64,000 nt of DNA from positions 102,706-166,705 of the forward strand of contig JAKMXF010000363.1 of the NCBI GenBank assembly GCA_024704765.1. Reading direction: 5' to 3'. The stretch is from Oopsacas minuta (taxonomy: Eukaryota > Porifera > Hexactinellida > Lyssacinosida > Leucopsacidae). Positions 24,346 to 36,480 of the stretch are shown one piece after another. The notes under the pieces were generated by a model. That model did no database searches. It was given only the letters and a program-made list of their open reading frames with translations, and was not told where the DNA came from. The position numbers and the translations under genes are program-made. The stretch's first letter is position 1, and each line of letters opens with the position of its first letter.

Positions 24346-24880
24346 CATATTGTGTTCCTTTATCTTGGATAAAGGGACACCTAATTTCAAAACAAGTCCC
24401 TTTATCTGACACATTTTGAAGTAGCCGGAATTGACTAGATCCTAAGCAATTACAAACTGTGTCCCCTTACCTTGGATAAGGGGACATCTAATTTCAAAAA
24501 AGTCGCTTTTCTGACCAAATTTTCAGGTTGTCTGCAGTGGCGTGGTTAGGTATTTGTTTATGGTTGTGCACTGTGGTTCGGGTAGTGGTGAATTGTATTG
24601 GAGGCATAGCAAAGGTGGTCCGCATCATTTGCACATTTCGGACTAACGTCGGATGAAATGAGTAAAATGGTATCGGATATTCAATATATTTATCTCTGAA
24701 TGGTTTGAGATAGATTTGAAACAATTGTACAATCAATTTGTGGAGCTCCATGACAAATAATTATTTAATTACCTGTGTTGTCAGAAATCGATATAATTGC
24801 TATCAATTACAAACTGTCTCCCCTTTTCTTAGATAAGGGGACACAAAATTTCAAGACAAGCCACTTTACTCTGACAAATC
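24346..24880. repeat. Diverged GTCCC/GGGAC hairpin repeats
   Basis: Three spaced copies (near 24,355, 24,460 and 24,810) of a longer motif: TTACAAACTGTGTCCCCTTA, then TTGGATAAGGGGACA, then TTTCAAAACAAGTC. Each contains a short inverted pair able to fold. They look like ancestors or relatives of the 44-base array beside them. Confidence 0.7.
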
Positions 24881-26270
24881 TTAATGTTTTCGGAAATCAG
24901 CTTGATTGCACAGCATGTTTCATAAGTTTATATTAGTTCAAGCCATTACCGATCTATATAGTATGCGCCCATTAGGAAACATTCCTAATAGGTATGTTAT
25001 AATTTTTATGCAAACATATTTTACTATAAAGTCTATACATGTCTCTTAATCTATGAATTTTATCAATATATTCGCTTTACGGATAGATAGAAGTCGTACA
25101 ACATCCATGTTATTAGGAGCATGGATGTTGTACTACTTCCGTACGTCTGTCCGTTCGAGGGATCCTTCAAAATATGTTAGTCATGATAGACATCAAATTT
25201 GGCACATTTCAAATTTTCCTAGAGATTAACCCATCTGTTAGTCAGGGGTAACCGGGAACCTAAAATATCATTCAAATATTTCAAAAGCATAGACACATAT
25301 TTCATGTGACTAAACATATTTTGACGTCCGAAGTTTATTATTGAATTGTAATGTGAATTGTTTCATATATTCGGAGCATCACTTAGGGTCATTCTTCGGA
25401 ATTCTGTACATACCAAGTAGTATGTCTGTGTGTTTCATCACATCTCCTCGGAGATGCCTGGACCGTTGTTTTTGCAGGATACACTTTGGTCACCTATTAT
25501 GAATAAGGAGTATTTGAGAGATCGGATGATGTGATCAAAAGGTATGTGATTTTTTCAACACATCTTTCAATCAAATCAATGCATTATATTTGATATTAAG
25601 TTGGCCAATCATATTATACTTTGTATTTTTGCTGAATTACCGCGCATAACAACATACTAACCCATTCGGATTCAGTTTCTACAGGTTAATCACAATAGAT
25701 TGTAGCTGTAGAATATAATATCCGCCGCTGCGCTTCTAAACAAATTAGATTTGTTGTTGTACACGTGGTTACATACACCTTATAACACGTCCTGATATTG
25801 TTACTATCGTGGGGGTCCGCGATACAAAGGTAGTTCATTTAAATGAGGTATAATGAATGTTAGGGGAGGCTTCGGTATTTCAGCTTTCAATATCTATTTT
25901 CGGAGTAAGGCCCGAACCCTAAAAGTAATTTGGGGAGGGTAAATTATCAATTCTTTATACACTGAGATTTTCTCGTTCGCATAGTAATTGTGAACAAAAA
26001 TAATTTCGGAACAGTAAATGAGCTCAAGATTCTTCAACAAGTATATTTATTAATCAAGCGATTACTCATATATGGCCTATTATAGCTATAAGCGATTATC
26101 TTACTATTCACATATAAATGGGAAAAATACTGGAAGAATTTAGAAATCTTATTCCAATATGTAGGAGCTAATTTATTCCTGAAGATTTATGAAAAATAAA
26201 TTGCAAAAATTGGACAACTTCTAGGAATTTGAAGAATATTATATTATTTTAGATTTAATAATTTAAATTT
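24881..26270. repeat. Non-coding stretch with a hairpin
   Basis: No gene seen. At 25,096-25,133 GTACAACATCCATG and CATGGATGTTGTAC form a 14-base perfect stem with a 10-base loop. It is extended by GAAGT/ACTTC and partly beyond, as in a small foldback MITE. Confidence 0.6.
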
Positions 26271-27960
26271 GAATGAAGACAAAATGGAGCGCCGTTACTG
26301 GTGCGCGCTCCTCAAATATATGGGCGGCTCTCCAGTTTCGTTTCCTTATTTCACGAAAGAGCGACTCCAGCCTCCGCTCCTCAAAGTTTGAGCGTGGACC
26401 TGGAGCGCGTTCTTTTAATGCTCTGGATATATGGACCACCATACGTAGACTTTGTGTCTTATACTGCCAGTATTACGACACAGTGTCCGAACGTGAAGAT
26501 TATGAGAGGAAACAGATACTCTTGGGTTCAACTTAGCGATTGCAAAACTATTGCCAGAAGCAATACCAAAATTTCCACCTGTTCATTTCGACGAGAGGAG
26601 ATTCGTGCCAGAGGAAAGCCATTGTACAGAACGGATGGGTATACTAACATACTATCAAAAACGGAGGTGACTGATGATAAAAGAGGTAGAATACCCCTCA
26701 GTAGATAATATGGAAAGTGTTCCTTTAGCTGAACAGAAAGGGAAGCGTACATCCCTCGTACGAAAAGAGCCAATTAGAATCGGTGAATGATCGTAGTCCT
26801 TATGGGATTCGGTAATCTGAATACAAATTATAAGAGAATACATATACAGCGATGAAGGGTGGCATCAATAAAAATCCCTATCCAACATGTACCGATGAGC
26901 AGTACCATTAGTGATGTATAAATGCGCGAATCAAATTCTAATAGCCTTTTGTTTAACTAATTAGATGAAAAGTCAGGTCAACAACTCCCAGCAACTCAAA
27001 AAAACAATGCCCCTTTTCCTGACACACGTCCAAGGCGAGAAACAAGAAATACACCCTATTGTGTGCTATTGGGAAAGATTATAGGTGTTACCGATGATCG
27101 TAGTCTTCTCGAATAAAACTTATCTGAAATGGCCCTACCAATCACCATTTTGAGTCTATGCATGTGCTATAACTGGTATTCAGTTGTTTATAACGTAGAA
27201 CTAATTCCATTTTTCGTCTACTCACTTTGTTTATGACACTAATTAACTGGTGTATCAGGAATTAGAGAAAAATTGAGGCGTGGAGTCGAAGGTGATAGTA
27301 TGCCTGATAGACTTGAAGAATGGTCACTATACCAGAATTCCGGATCAATGTTTTTTGGAATGTCTTCTGAAATAGGAGATTCATCCCTATCAGATGATAC
27401 GGTATCATATAAAATGCTGGTTCAGTTTTCTTCTCTGTACGAGCATGTGATGATCTATCACTAAAGTTGTCTCTCTCGAAATTCTTCTCTTCAGAATCTC
27501 GGGTTTTTATGTATCTAATACACTTAATAAGCATTCGCGATTACTTTTCCTTACATTACAGAATGGGGTATGCCTTGGCCACCATTTAGGTTGTTTCTGG
27601 CTCCATAAATTTCGTTTTCTTACTAAACGAGTAAAATTGTAAACCCAGAGAATACGTAGTACAAATAATTGGGCAATTAAATACGTATTAGCAAACTTAC
27701 AGATTGCTGTGTTATCCATCCGACCATCCGCCGAAGTGTCGAGGTATTCAATCTCTGATAGTTTTTTGTAGATAATTCTGCAAAATCTCTATCAATTTCT
27801 TGTTTTGCTAATGGGCTTGCTTGGCTAGGTATGCCATATTTCGCTCTTATTTTTCCAGTACACTCCTTGAATGAATATCCCCCAATGACATTCATTTTTC
27901 CATTCCAGGTGAATGTTGCACCTATTGCCGCCAGTAACCTCAGTAGATACATCTAGAGCA
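26271..27960. other. Possible decayed gene fragments
   Basis: This block is less AT-rich than its surroundings and has medium open frames on both strands. One + frame near 26,527-26,690 reads LAIAKLLPEAIPKFPPVHFD. A minus frame at 27,952-27,677 reads YLLRLLAAIGATFTWNGKMN, then KYQRLNTSTLRRMVGWITQQ-like sequence, which vaguely recalls DUF4806-type proteins. I do not recognise a gene and cannot join the pieces. Confidence 0.25.
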
Positions 27961-28316
27961 CTTTGAAGGTGTTGTCTAGCATTTGCTTTAGTGACTCGTG
28001 GCATTGATAAATTAGTATATAATTGGAGTGCGATTCGTAAGTTAGTAATTATTATTCCTGTGGATATTTTACTCGCATATATATATTATTGATCCCCTTC
28101 GATCATATCTAGATCTGTGTAAATTTATATGAACATGCTCTGTGAACTTTTGGTTACCTCGAATTTGAAGAAGGAATAAGACCTTAAATATTCAACATAG
28201 GAATAAGACCTAAAATAATTCTGAAGTGGTAATCCAAATAGTGTACAAATTGCTGATATTGCCCGCTAAGACCAATCTAGGCAGATAATCCAAAAAGGTC
28301 CTTTCCAAAACATTCT

Positions 28317-29460
28317 TATTGACTGTGCAGGGGGACATATTATGTGGCAAAGGTTAATATATGGTGATAACGGGAATAATATTGTGTTTCGTTTTGGGAA
28401 ATATATAAAGTGCTACTGAGCAAAAAATGTTGCAATTGATACATAAAACGTGCTATCGAGGCATCTAATAAAAACGGTACATTTATGGTGTCATTGTGCA
28501 ATTATAGTGATAAAGGGACTTATAAAGTGTTTCGTTTTGTGAAATATATGGTGCTCTCGTAACATAAATGGTGCTATTAGGACATACGTATATGGTGATA
28601 TGGGGAATACTAAGTGCTATATGGACAAATGATGTTTTGGTGGACATTAATGTTGCTGTAATACATCTACGGTACATACGGGACATAAAGTGTCTCCATT
28701 GGGATGCCAAGGAGCTATTTGGACATATTAAATGCATTTTGGTAATATAAAGTGCAAATGGGACATATAAGGCGCAGTGTTGTTGCTAAAGTGACAATAT
28801 TTGCTGGCTGTGCTCATCAGGTGCTCCATGTAATTGAATATCAGGTGCTATTAGAACGAGTGGTCTGATTCTGTACAACAATATTACCGGAATCTGTCCT
28901 ACGACCAAACTGTTCGGGATCTGTGTTTGATTATACAAAACCACATTTTACATCCCTGTAAAAACTTTTCTGTCTCAAAAGCAAGAATTACTCCATCTAG
29001 AACCATTGTAATATATCCTCAAAGCAAACGATATGTCCAATTTCCCAATTGTTCCATATATGTCCCTAATGTACCCTGCATATCCCAAGAGCTCATTGCA
29101 TCTGCTAATTGCAACTTTTCGCATCTTTCTTTCTCAATACATCCAATATGTCCCAATAGCTTCTTATATGTCAAAATAGCAACTCTCCTCTTGAATAGCA
29201 AGAAATATTATTTATGTCATCTTCTATATAACAATGGGAGCTTATCTACCCCGATAGCAACTTTTCTACCACAATAACACGTAATATTTCAGCTGAACCT
29301 TAATTATGTCCAAACAGCATGTGATATTTCCGAATACAACCACAAATGTCATAAACGCTGCGTATCTTGTTACATGTAACAAGGTAATATATATAATGCA
29401 ACAATGTTATGTTGCGTTTTCATGCAACATTGCATCGTGTATGGTAGGCTTTATAAATAC
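28317..29460. repeat. Degenerate repeats in head-to-head blocks
   Basis: In 28,400-28,800 a loose unit of about 25-30 bases recurs on the + strand (AAGTGCTAT, then GGGACATATAA). In 29,030-29,300 the same words appear reverse-complemented (TATGTCCCAATAGCA). The centre is near 28,880. At 29,366-29,383 CTTGTTACATGTAACAAG is a perfect 18-base palindrome. No gene seen. Confidence 0.55.
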
Positions 29461-29569
29461 ATAGATCACAGCAAACGCTCCATGCTTTTATACATGACAT
29501 AATATAGGCAGGGACTATAATCTGTCCTAGCCTAGAAAGTCATAGACCCCAACCTATTACTTTCCATAT

Positions 29570-30002
29570 CAGAGCTGCAAATGGGTCATACAAAGTGACC
29601 CATGACCCACATGACCCATCGAAGAAGTGACCCATGACTCATCGATGATCTCGTAACCCATCTTGACCCATAAACCTTTGAAACACAACACAGTTTAACA
29701 CTAAGAGATTCATGTTCCTTGGAGTAGAATAACTAGAAGTGTGTTGAAAATCAATTGCAATTCAATTTTCTGCATTATTTAATTCTTGACAATAATATTA
29801 ACGTGACAAAACATAAATGTCGATAATACTGGTACATTTTAGACAATAATGTGTAGCAAATCGCATATAACTTCGTTGTATTTTTCCAAATACACTAAAT
29901 GCATGTAGGTACTGGTGGGTCATGACCCATCAAGCATGACCCATGACCCATCGACCCATCTGGCCCATTGACTCATGGGTCAATGACACATTTGCAGCTC
30001 TG
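29570..30002. mobile_element. hAT-type MITE with 8-base duplication
   Basis: Ends CAGAGCTGCAAATGGGTCA and the complement of TGACACATTTGCAGCTCTG enclose 433 bases. They are flanked by a perfect 8-base target duplication TTCCATAT (29,562-29,569 and 30,003-30,010), typical of hAT elements. The subterminal zones are full of GACCCAT/ATGGGTC repeats, as in transposase-binding sites. Confidence 0.9.
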
Positions 30003-30379
30003 TTCCATATGCAGCTGGTCATCGCATTGTTTATACGGTTGATTACAAAATTTAGACAAGTATAGATATTAGTTCAATGAAAAGATGACATTAACATAAG
30101 ATTGAGTAGTGAATTAAAATATATTTGTAAAATTTTCTCCTCGAATAAATACAAAACATTTATTTGAGCCAAAACGCATATTCTGTCCTAGGGCATATTA
30201 TACACTCGTGTAAGAAGTTGGATAGCTCGGAATATACAGGGCATAATCCACACACCCCAAGTGCCCAGCAGAAAGCAGGATTGCCCAGTATCTGTAGCTA
30301 AAGCTTGTATTACGGTATTTTAACAATTGGAATTATTCATTGAAAATATTTTATTTCATTGTATAGTACAAATATTGCC

Positions 30380-32120
30380 TTACAATTTATGCCCTCTTTC
30401 TGCGCCACTCTGATTCACAGTCTGTGAATATAGTCTTTTGGCCAATATCTGTATTTATATAGCTCTGGAACCAATTGACTCCACCAAACATGAGGCAACA
30501 TATATTTTGCTGCACTAGTTGCTAAGGTGGTGTCAAAAGCACCTTTAGCAGTTTATATTGCTCAAAATGATCTAGAATAGAAAATTTGATCATCAACATA
30601 AGGAAAAATGTGAGCAAGTACTATCTGCAACTCTTCAAACAATTCAGGTGAGGCTACGTTCAATTCACACCGAAATTCTGGATCGAAGGCATAAGCTGCT
30701 GCGTGTGCAGATGAATGAAAGTACATCCATCTATCTATGATGATATCGAGGTTGTCTCTCTTCTTCTGAATTGTAATATAGAAGTAATCAGCATTGCTTC
30801 TATTTTTCTCATCAATTCACACATTCTTCCATATAGTTTTGCCATTAAAGGGCCACCATTATCTGTGATGCGGAGGACAGATAAGGGTGGCCCTTTAATG
30901 TCAAAACTATATATATTGGTTCTAGATAATTCAATTTTCCTCGAGATTACTCCAATGTTTGTCATCCCTGACCATAATTTTGATAATTTTTTACTTGTCT
31001 TTACAAGAATAGTCTGAGATTTTATATTAACACCGAATTCGGATCTACTAATGACAGAACAATTACTGACTGAATGTCTGAAGCTCTTTCCATCATTAGA
31101 TATCTTGTTGTAAAACGGGTTCCTCCAGATTTTTGGATTCATGATGCTGAAAGATATTCATTTGTTCATTATATTTTCTGAAAAGAGACAAATAAATCGT
31201 GGTCCCCAAAAACGTTACAACTGTTTAGTCTTTGTTATGACCGTTTTAACCCAGGCCATTTTATTCCAGTTTTCCTCTTTTCTTTGCACTAATACTGCAG
31301 CATTAAGTTGAGGGAATGAGCTGCACAGATTGTTAAAATAACTTTGGGAATCTACTACTGAATATCTTCATTGCGTCCATGCAGCTGGATGCTCCATCCA
31401 GGCACACGTGAACGATGTCTTTTTCTCCCACTTCCAAAATACTTTGTTCAATAAATCTAGCGATAAATAGCCCAGTTTTTCGGTGCCCTTATGTGTTACA
31501 TGCCTTTTTAAAGATAGTACCAGACGTCGTTTCCAGCAAATAATTGGCAATTGGCTCACTCTTGCAATTTTCCACCCATCACTGACTAGTTTAGCACCAA
31601 AGCTGTCAATAGCAGGTTGCATCCTCGATGATATTCATCTGGAATCAGTTTTTGCACATCATCTAAGAGAGCCACTGATATTGTATTTGACTCGGTGGTA
31701 CATATCCTCCAGAATTTTACAAAGAGATATACAAGACAACATTTCCTTAAACGCTAGCTGTACAACAATTGAGAGTGGTAATCCAAGTTCATTAATGGAC
31801 CTAGCTACTATGAAATCAGTTTGGTGCTTGTGTCCCTCCTAAAATGCATATCTAGAGGCCCAGTCACAGTTACCAGATTGATTTATGTCAATTTATCTTG
31901 CTTCCTTCTTCTTTTCGTCTCCTCTATTTTCTCAGGAACTTCTTTCAGTTCTTGGAAAGGTTCAATGCTGTGTTGTGCTGGAAGGTAAGATTTAATTCCA
32001 GAGAAATTAAGTATATGTGCTCTTATCCGACACACCACACCGACACCTTTTTTCCCACAATTACAACACTTCCACTTGGGATTTTTTAACTGGGTGATCT
32101 GATAATATGTCAACACTACT
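30380..32120 (-). pseudogene. hAT transposase pseudogene with DUF659 region
   Basis: From 32,116 the minus strand has a BED-finger-like start (CCNCGKKGVGVVCRIRAHIL) and a linker EETKRRRKQDK. Further down comes the DUF659 region: AIDSFGAKLVSDGWK near 31,600, then, in a shifted frame, GLFIARFIEQSILEVGEKD and VHVCLDGASSCMDAMK. The rest (31,142-30,735) is a longer open frame containing an 80-base palindrome insertion. Frame changes and stops show it is dead. Confidence 0.72.
30826..30918. repeat. Near-perfect palindrome of about 85 bases
   Basis: Arms of about 37 bases, ATATAGTTTTG, then CATTAAAGGGCCACC and TTATCTGT, are repeated in reverse complement with two mismatches around a 10-base loop (GATGCGGAGG). 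It lies inside the hAT pseudogene and is probably a small foldback insertion. Confidence 0.85.
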
Positions 32121-32503
32121 ACTCCAATGACTCTTTTCTTCTATGTTTTCGATTTTGGTTTGGATCACGACTCGATAGATCTTGGACTAACCGGTTCAAT
32201 CTCTTCATTAGACAATAAAATTAGGTCTTCGTCTGTATCTGACATGATGAAAAAATAATCGCTATTTACAATTCACAAATAATATCGAAAATTAAATAAT
32301 CATAAATTATGGCAAATGGGCTAAATTTGAAAAAATTGAATTTCCAATAGGGGAGATAATTACACGGTCTATGAATCAGTTAATTGATAATTTGAGTTGA
32401 TAAGTTAATAGGCAACACGATTATAGTTATGTATCAATTGATGGAAGTACCAATAAAAGAATAGACTATAATATGAGGAAGCTATAAATCTATGTGGATT
32501 AAC

Positions 32504-32931
32504 CAGTGCTGCCAAGTGAATTCAGAAAAATTTACGGAGATTGACCGGAAAATTTATGTATAAACCAAATTTTTACGGAGCATTTTCAAATCCCTTAATA
32601 GCCCCCAACAGGTCTTAATCTGCTTTTTACAAATGCCATTAGCTAACAACTTGAAATTAATAATCATTATAAATGTAGATACATGGGCGCTTTCGCGTTT
32701 GTAAACTATAAACTATAATCACTATCAGCATGCAACAAACTATCAAAGTACTATTTTATATGGTTGTACTACTCTGAGAAATAACTCGTACGTCTCGTAC
32801 AAGATGTTAACAAAAATTATTACACGTACATATAATTCGCTAGAAATAGGTAGAAATAAGTCTTCACACGTAGATACGTAGATAGCAGTCACATTTACAT
32901 AGTCTACGTAAATTTACGGAGACTTGGCAGC
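32504..32931. mobile_element. MITE with CAGTGCTGCCAAGT ends
   Basis: Inverted ends CAGTGCTGCCAAGT and ACTTGGCAGCACTG enclose about 428 bases containing repeated TTTACGGAG motifs. The flanks GGATTAAC and CGATTAAC match at seven of eight positions, consistent with an hAT target duplication. It has no coding capacity. Confidence 0.78.
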
Positions 32932-33700
32932 ACTGCGATTAACCGATCACTGATGAGTGTTATGCTCTTAATGAATAGGAACACTAAAGTTTTCTACTCC
33001 GTTTTAACCAATTGCCGCTCCAAAAACGAGATTTGAGCACCTTTTGAAGTCATAAAAATCACACATTCTCCCGGCAGTATTCGGTAATGAACGGACACAA
33101 CTAAATACAAGCTTGATAAATATTTTTGCTTGATTACTCCAAAATATTTAATTATACATTTATACAGTGGAGCCACCCAAAACGTACACTCCGAGAAACG
33201 GACAACCACAACCCCTTTACAATGGACAAACCTCCTCGAAACAGAATCAAATTGCCGTAATTCACACTCAACAATTTGATTGATTCAACTCATATAATGC
33301 CTTCCAAAGCAAAACATAAAAAACGTATAATACATACTTATGATACGCATTACGTCATCCAAACATGTATTGAGGCATTTCTTGAATATTCGGAAGTCTT
33401 TAGGCTACATAGAAGAGATCATCCTAATAGAAGTTACTTCCAAAAATATTTGGGTTAAACGTATATTACATATCATACGTAATACGTCCTCATTGAAAGT
33501 CGTATTTAACAACTTTACACTTGTGTATAATTTTCCATTCGGGCGTAAAAGTTCATAATGGGACAAAAGGCTGGGACTTTGACATCATGAAACAACAATG
33601 AGTCATTAAGGAACTTTAAGGCCACACCCTTCTCTTTAGGTAACCTGTGGCACTAAGCTGTCATGCAGCGACCTAGCAAGCGAAGCGCGCAAGTTGAATT
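32932..33700. other. Non-coding stretch
   Basis: No gene seen. A solo TIR-like CAGTGGAGCCACCCAAAACG near 33,166 resembles pogo/Tigger-type ends. Confidence 0.4.
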
Positions 33701-33729
33701 ATATTTGTTATTTCTTAATTTTCTTCGTG

Positions 33730-36480
33730 ACATTTTGAGCATACCAGCAACCAAAACATGGGGTTTTTTGCTTTTTGGGGGATAATGAATCTTTCATCAC
33801 TCTCATAAGCATGGATGGGCCCAAATATGCATCTTTCCGCATCACAACATATTCTGTAGCTTATGAAATGTGTTTGTAATTTCTTGAACTTTTAGTGACT
33901 TTTAGTTTATCGCAAGCAGCAAAACTTGTTTTTGAGTAATATGGAATTTCTTTAATCTGCCAGTTACAGTCATGACCATTGCTATGCCTAAATGCAAACT
34001 GTTTTACTCATCAATTGTACAATAATTATATTGCTCTAAGATTTTAATTAATGACCGTGTTTTGCTTTGTATTTTATATCCATTGCCCAAACTTGTTTTC
34101 TGTGCTTTTTAGAACGTTAGGAATCCATCAACAACGCACATGTCCATTTATGTCTTATGATTGAGTGCCAATTATAACATATTCTAAGCCTATTGAAATT
34201 TTATATCGTGTTTTCTTGATTATGACTGTCACATTTCAAATTATTGACTCAACCAAAACATGTTTCTGTGTTTTTTGTAACATTTCGAATCTTCCGGTCG
34301 CCCACACTATCACTGATGGTCCTAACTATAATTTGTCCTATTCTAATTATTTGATATATACTCATACGTAGCGATTTGATTCTAGACAAAATTTTCAAAA
34401 TGGCCCCAAGGCCCCGACTGTTGCATCAACGTATGATGTAGAAATATCAATGTGTTCTAAACTGTTTTATGTAGTTAAGATTGTTTATATACTTTGTCAG
34501 AGCTCGATTCTTTATTTCGCAATCGCCAACCCATAAATCTGCCCACTATTTCTCCAACACCACAGAAATACTCCATCCGTGGTTTAGGAGGTATGAACAC
34601 CACCAAGATATGTATTCTGTGCTTTTTGGAATATTTGAATGTGTCAGTCACTCACATATCCATGGATGGGCCTCAATATGTTTGTTTACGTATCAAAAAT
34701 ATTTTCTGTGAGTCTTGAGATCTAGTTATATTTTCCTGAATTTATCGGTGCTCTTTGGATTTTCTTTAATCTGTCTATCATTCACATGACAATGTGCATG
34801 AATGTTAAAGTTTCCGAATCATAATATTTAGTAATGCTCTGGTAATATTATTCTATTTCAAAATGTTTTCATTACTTTTTCTTTTGTAGCCACCACCAAG
34901 ACTTGTATGTGTATTTTTTTGAATTCTTGGGATCGGTCTGTCCTCACACAACCACTGATCGGCCAAATTTTCATGTGTCCGATTCTATATTGATTGTGAA
35001 CTAATAATTACAGTGCCGTAGTCACCGATCCGGTTGTTCCGGTTTCAACCTGACTACTTTTGCCTGCAGTTTCCTAAATCTCACAATCTGTCAGGTTGTA
35101 TAGTTCAACCTGGCCATTTGTTCAGGTTATATTCAGCGCCGTCGGAAGGAAAACATTATTACCGCAGCTCGCTGCTTATTGATAATATTATCAAAAGTAA
35201 GGTTTACCCACCCATAAGGGAATTGTAGATACTTAGTAGTTTACATAGTTCTCCAGCTAAGGGGTCTACCCTCATGTATTAGGCTGATCACTCGGCGTTT
35301 GAAAACATTGGAACGCCCACAAAGATGGAAATTTAGCCATTTCCTGGCCGATTCTTAGAAGGGATAGTGAATATACATTGGTACACCAATTTTAGAATCC
35401 TTCCACTCGCTCCAAAGTAACCTATTATTGTGATAACATTGGGGTCTTGTTCTATGAGCCTGGGTAGCCGTAGACCCAAAAATCATAATTTTGGATATAC
35501 CCGTCAAGATATATGTAATGTTTCATCATGGTCCAGGCCTTTATCAATATTTAGTTAAATATCTTGTTTCTTTGAAATTATGATTTTCAAAATATATAAT
35601 TTTTCGTAGAAACAAGCCTAAGATATGCGAAAATTTAGGGCGCTTTCAGTTATATTCAAATCAAATTTAGTTGCATTCCCCGAGAAATGTTGCAAGAATT
35701 GAATATTTTGAATACGAAAAAATATCCAGCGCTTATATCATTGATGTTGACATTGATTAATCAATAATGAATTTCAAGGCAAATAATTAAAAATACAGAA
35801 TATTCGGTCTATGCAAGAATCTTTCACAAATCATAAACATTAATCAAGTGCAAGATATTATTGCTTTGGAAATTCATGCCGCGGCCATCGTGGCATTTCT
35901 GATGCCCCTGTATTATATAGCTTTATCTGACCACTTGGTCTTGTTTTGCTGTATCCAACAGGACCACTTGTATTTTCATGGCTACAGCCCTGAATTAACA
36001 ATTACATTCTAGAAATTGCAATATTCTCACAATAGCCCTAGTATATATATATTATTTGGTTAAATACATATATTTAGGCCTATCGGTGTTCATGTGTGTA
36101 GCTCACCAGCTCAAAAATCCAAAAAGGACTAAATATATGTTCTTGTGGTGACCATAAAATACACTACCACACACACATTCTAGAAGTTCCAATATTTTGC
36201 AATAAGGCTTAAGCTAAGTTATGATTCAGGAACATTATAGTTAGGCCCATCAGTGTTCATGAGAAAGACTTACCCTTTTTAATATATGAAAAAGAACTAG
36301 CCATTTTTTTTGTTTTCTCAAAACAAATGTAACAAATACATCCTAGAAATTCTTAAGTTAATAGTCTCACGACCATCACCAAATCTTGTGTCCCATGTTT
36401 TTTGAGATACTTTGTTTCAGTCATGTCCCCAAACTACTATACTGCTTAGATACAAATATGTCCGAATCAAAATATATACT
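33730..36480. repeat. Degenerate spaced repeat array
   Basis: A motif of about 100 bases recurs near 33,750, 34,090, 34,250, 34,590, 34,890 and 36,370. It reads ACCAAAACATGT, then TTCTGTGCTTTTTGGAATAT, TCAGTCACTCAC and GATGGGCCCAAATATG. Copies are spaced roughly 160 or 340 bases apart and are heavily diverged. No coding function is visible. Confidence 0.6.
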
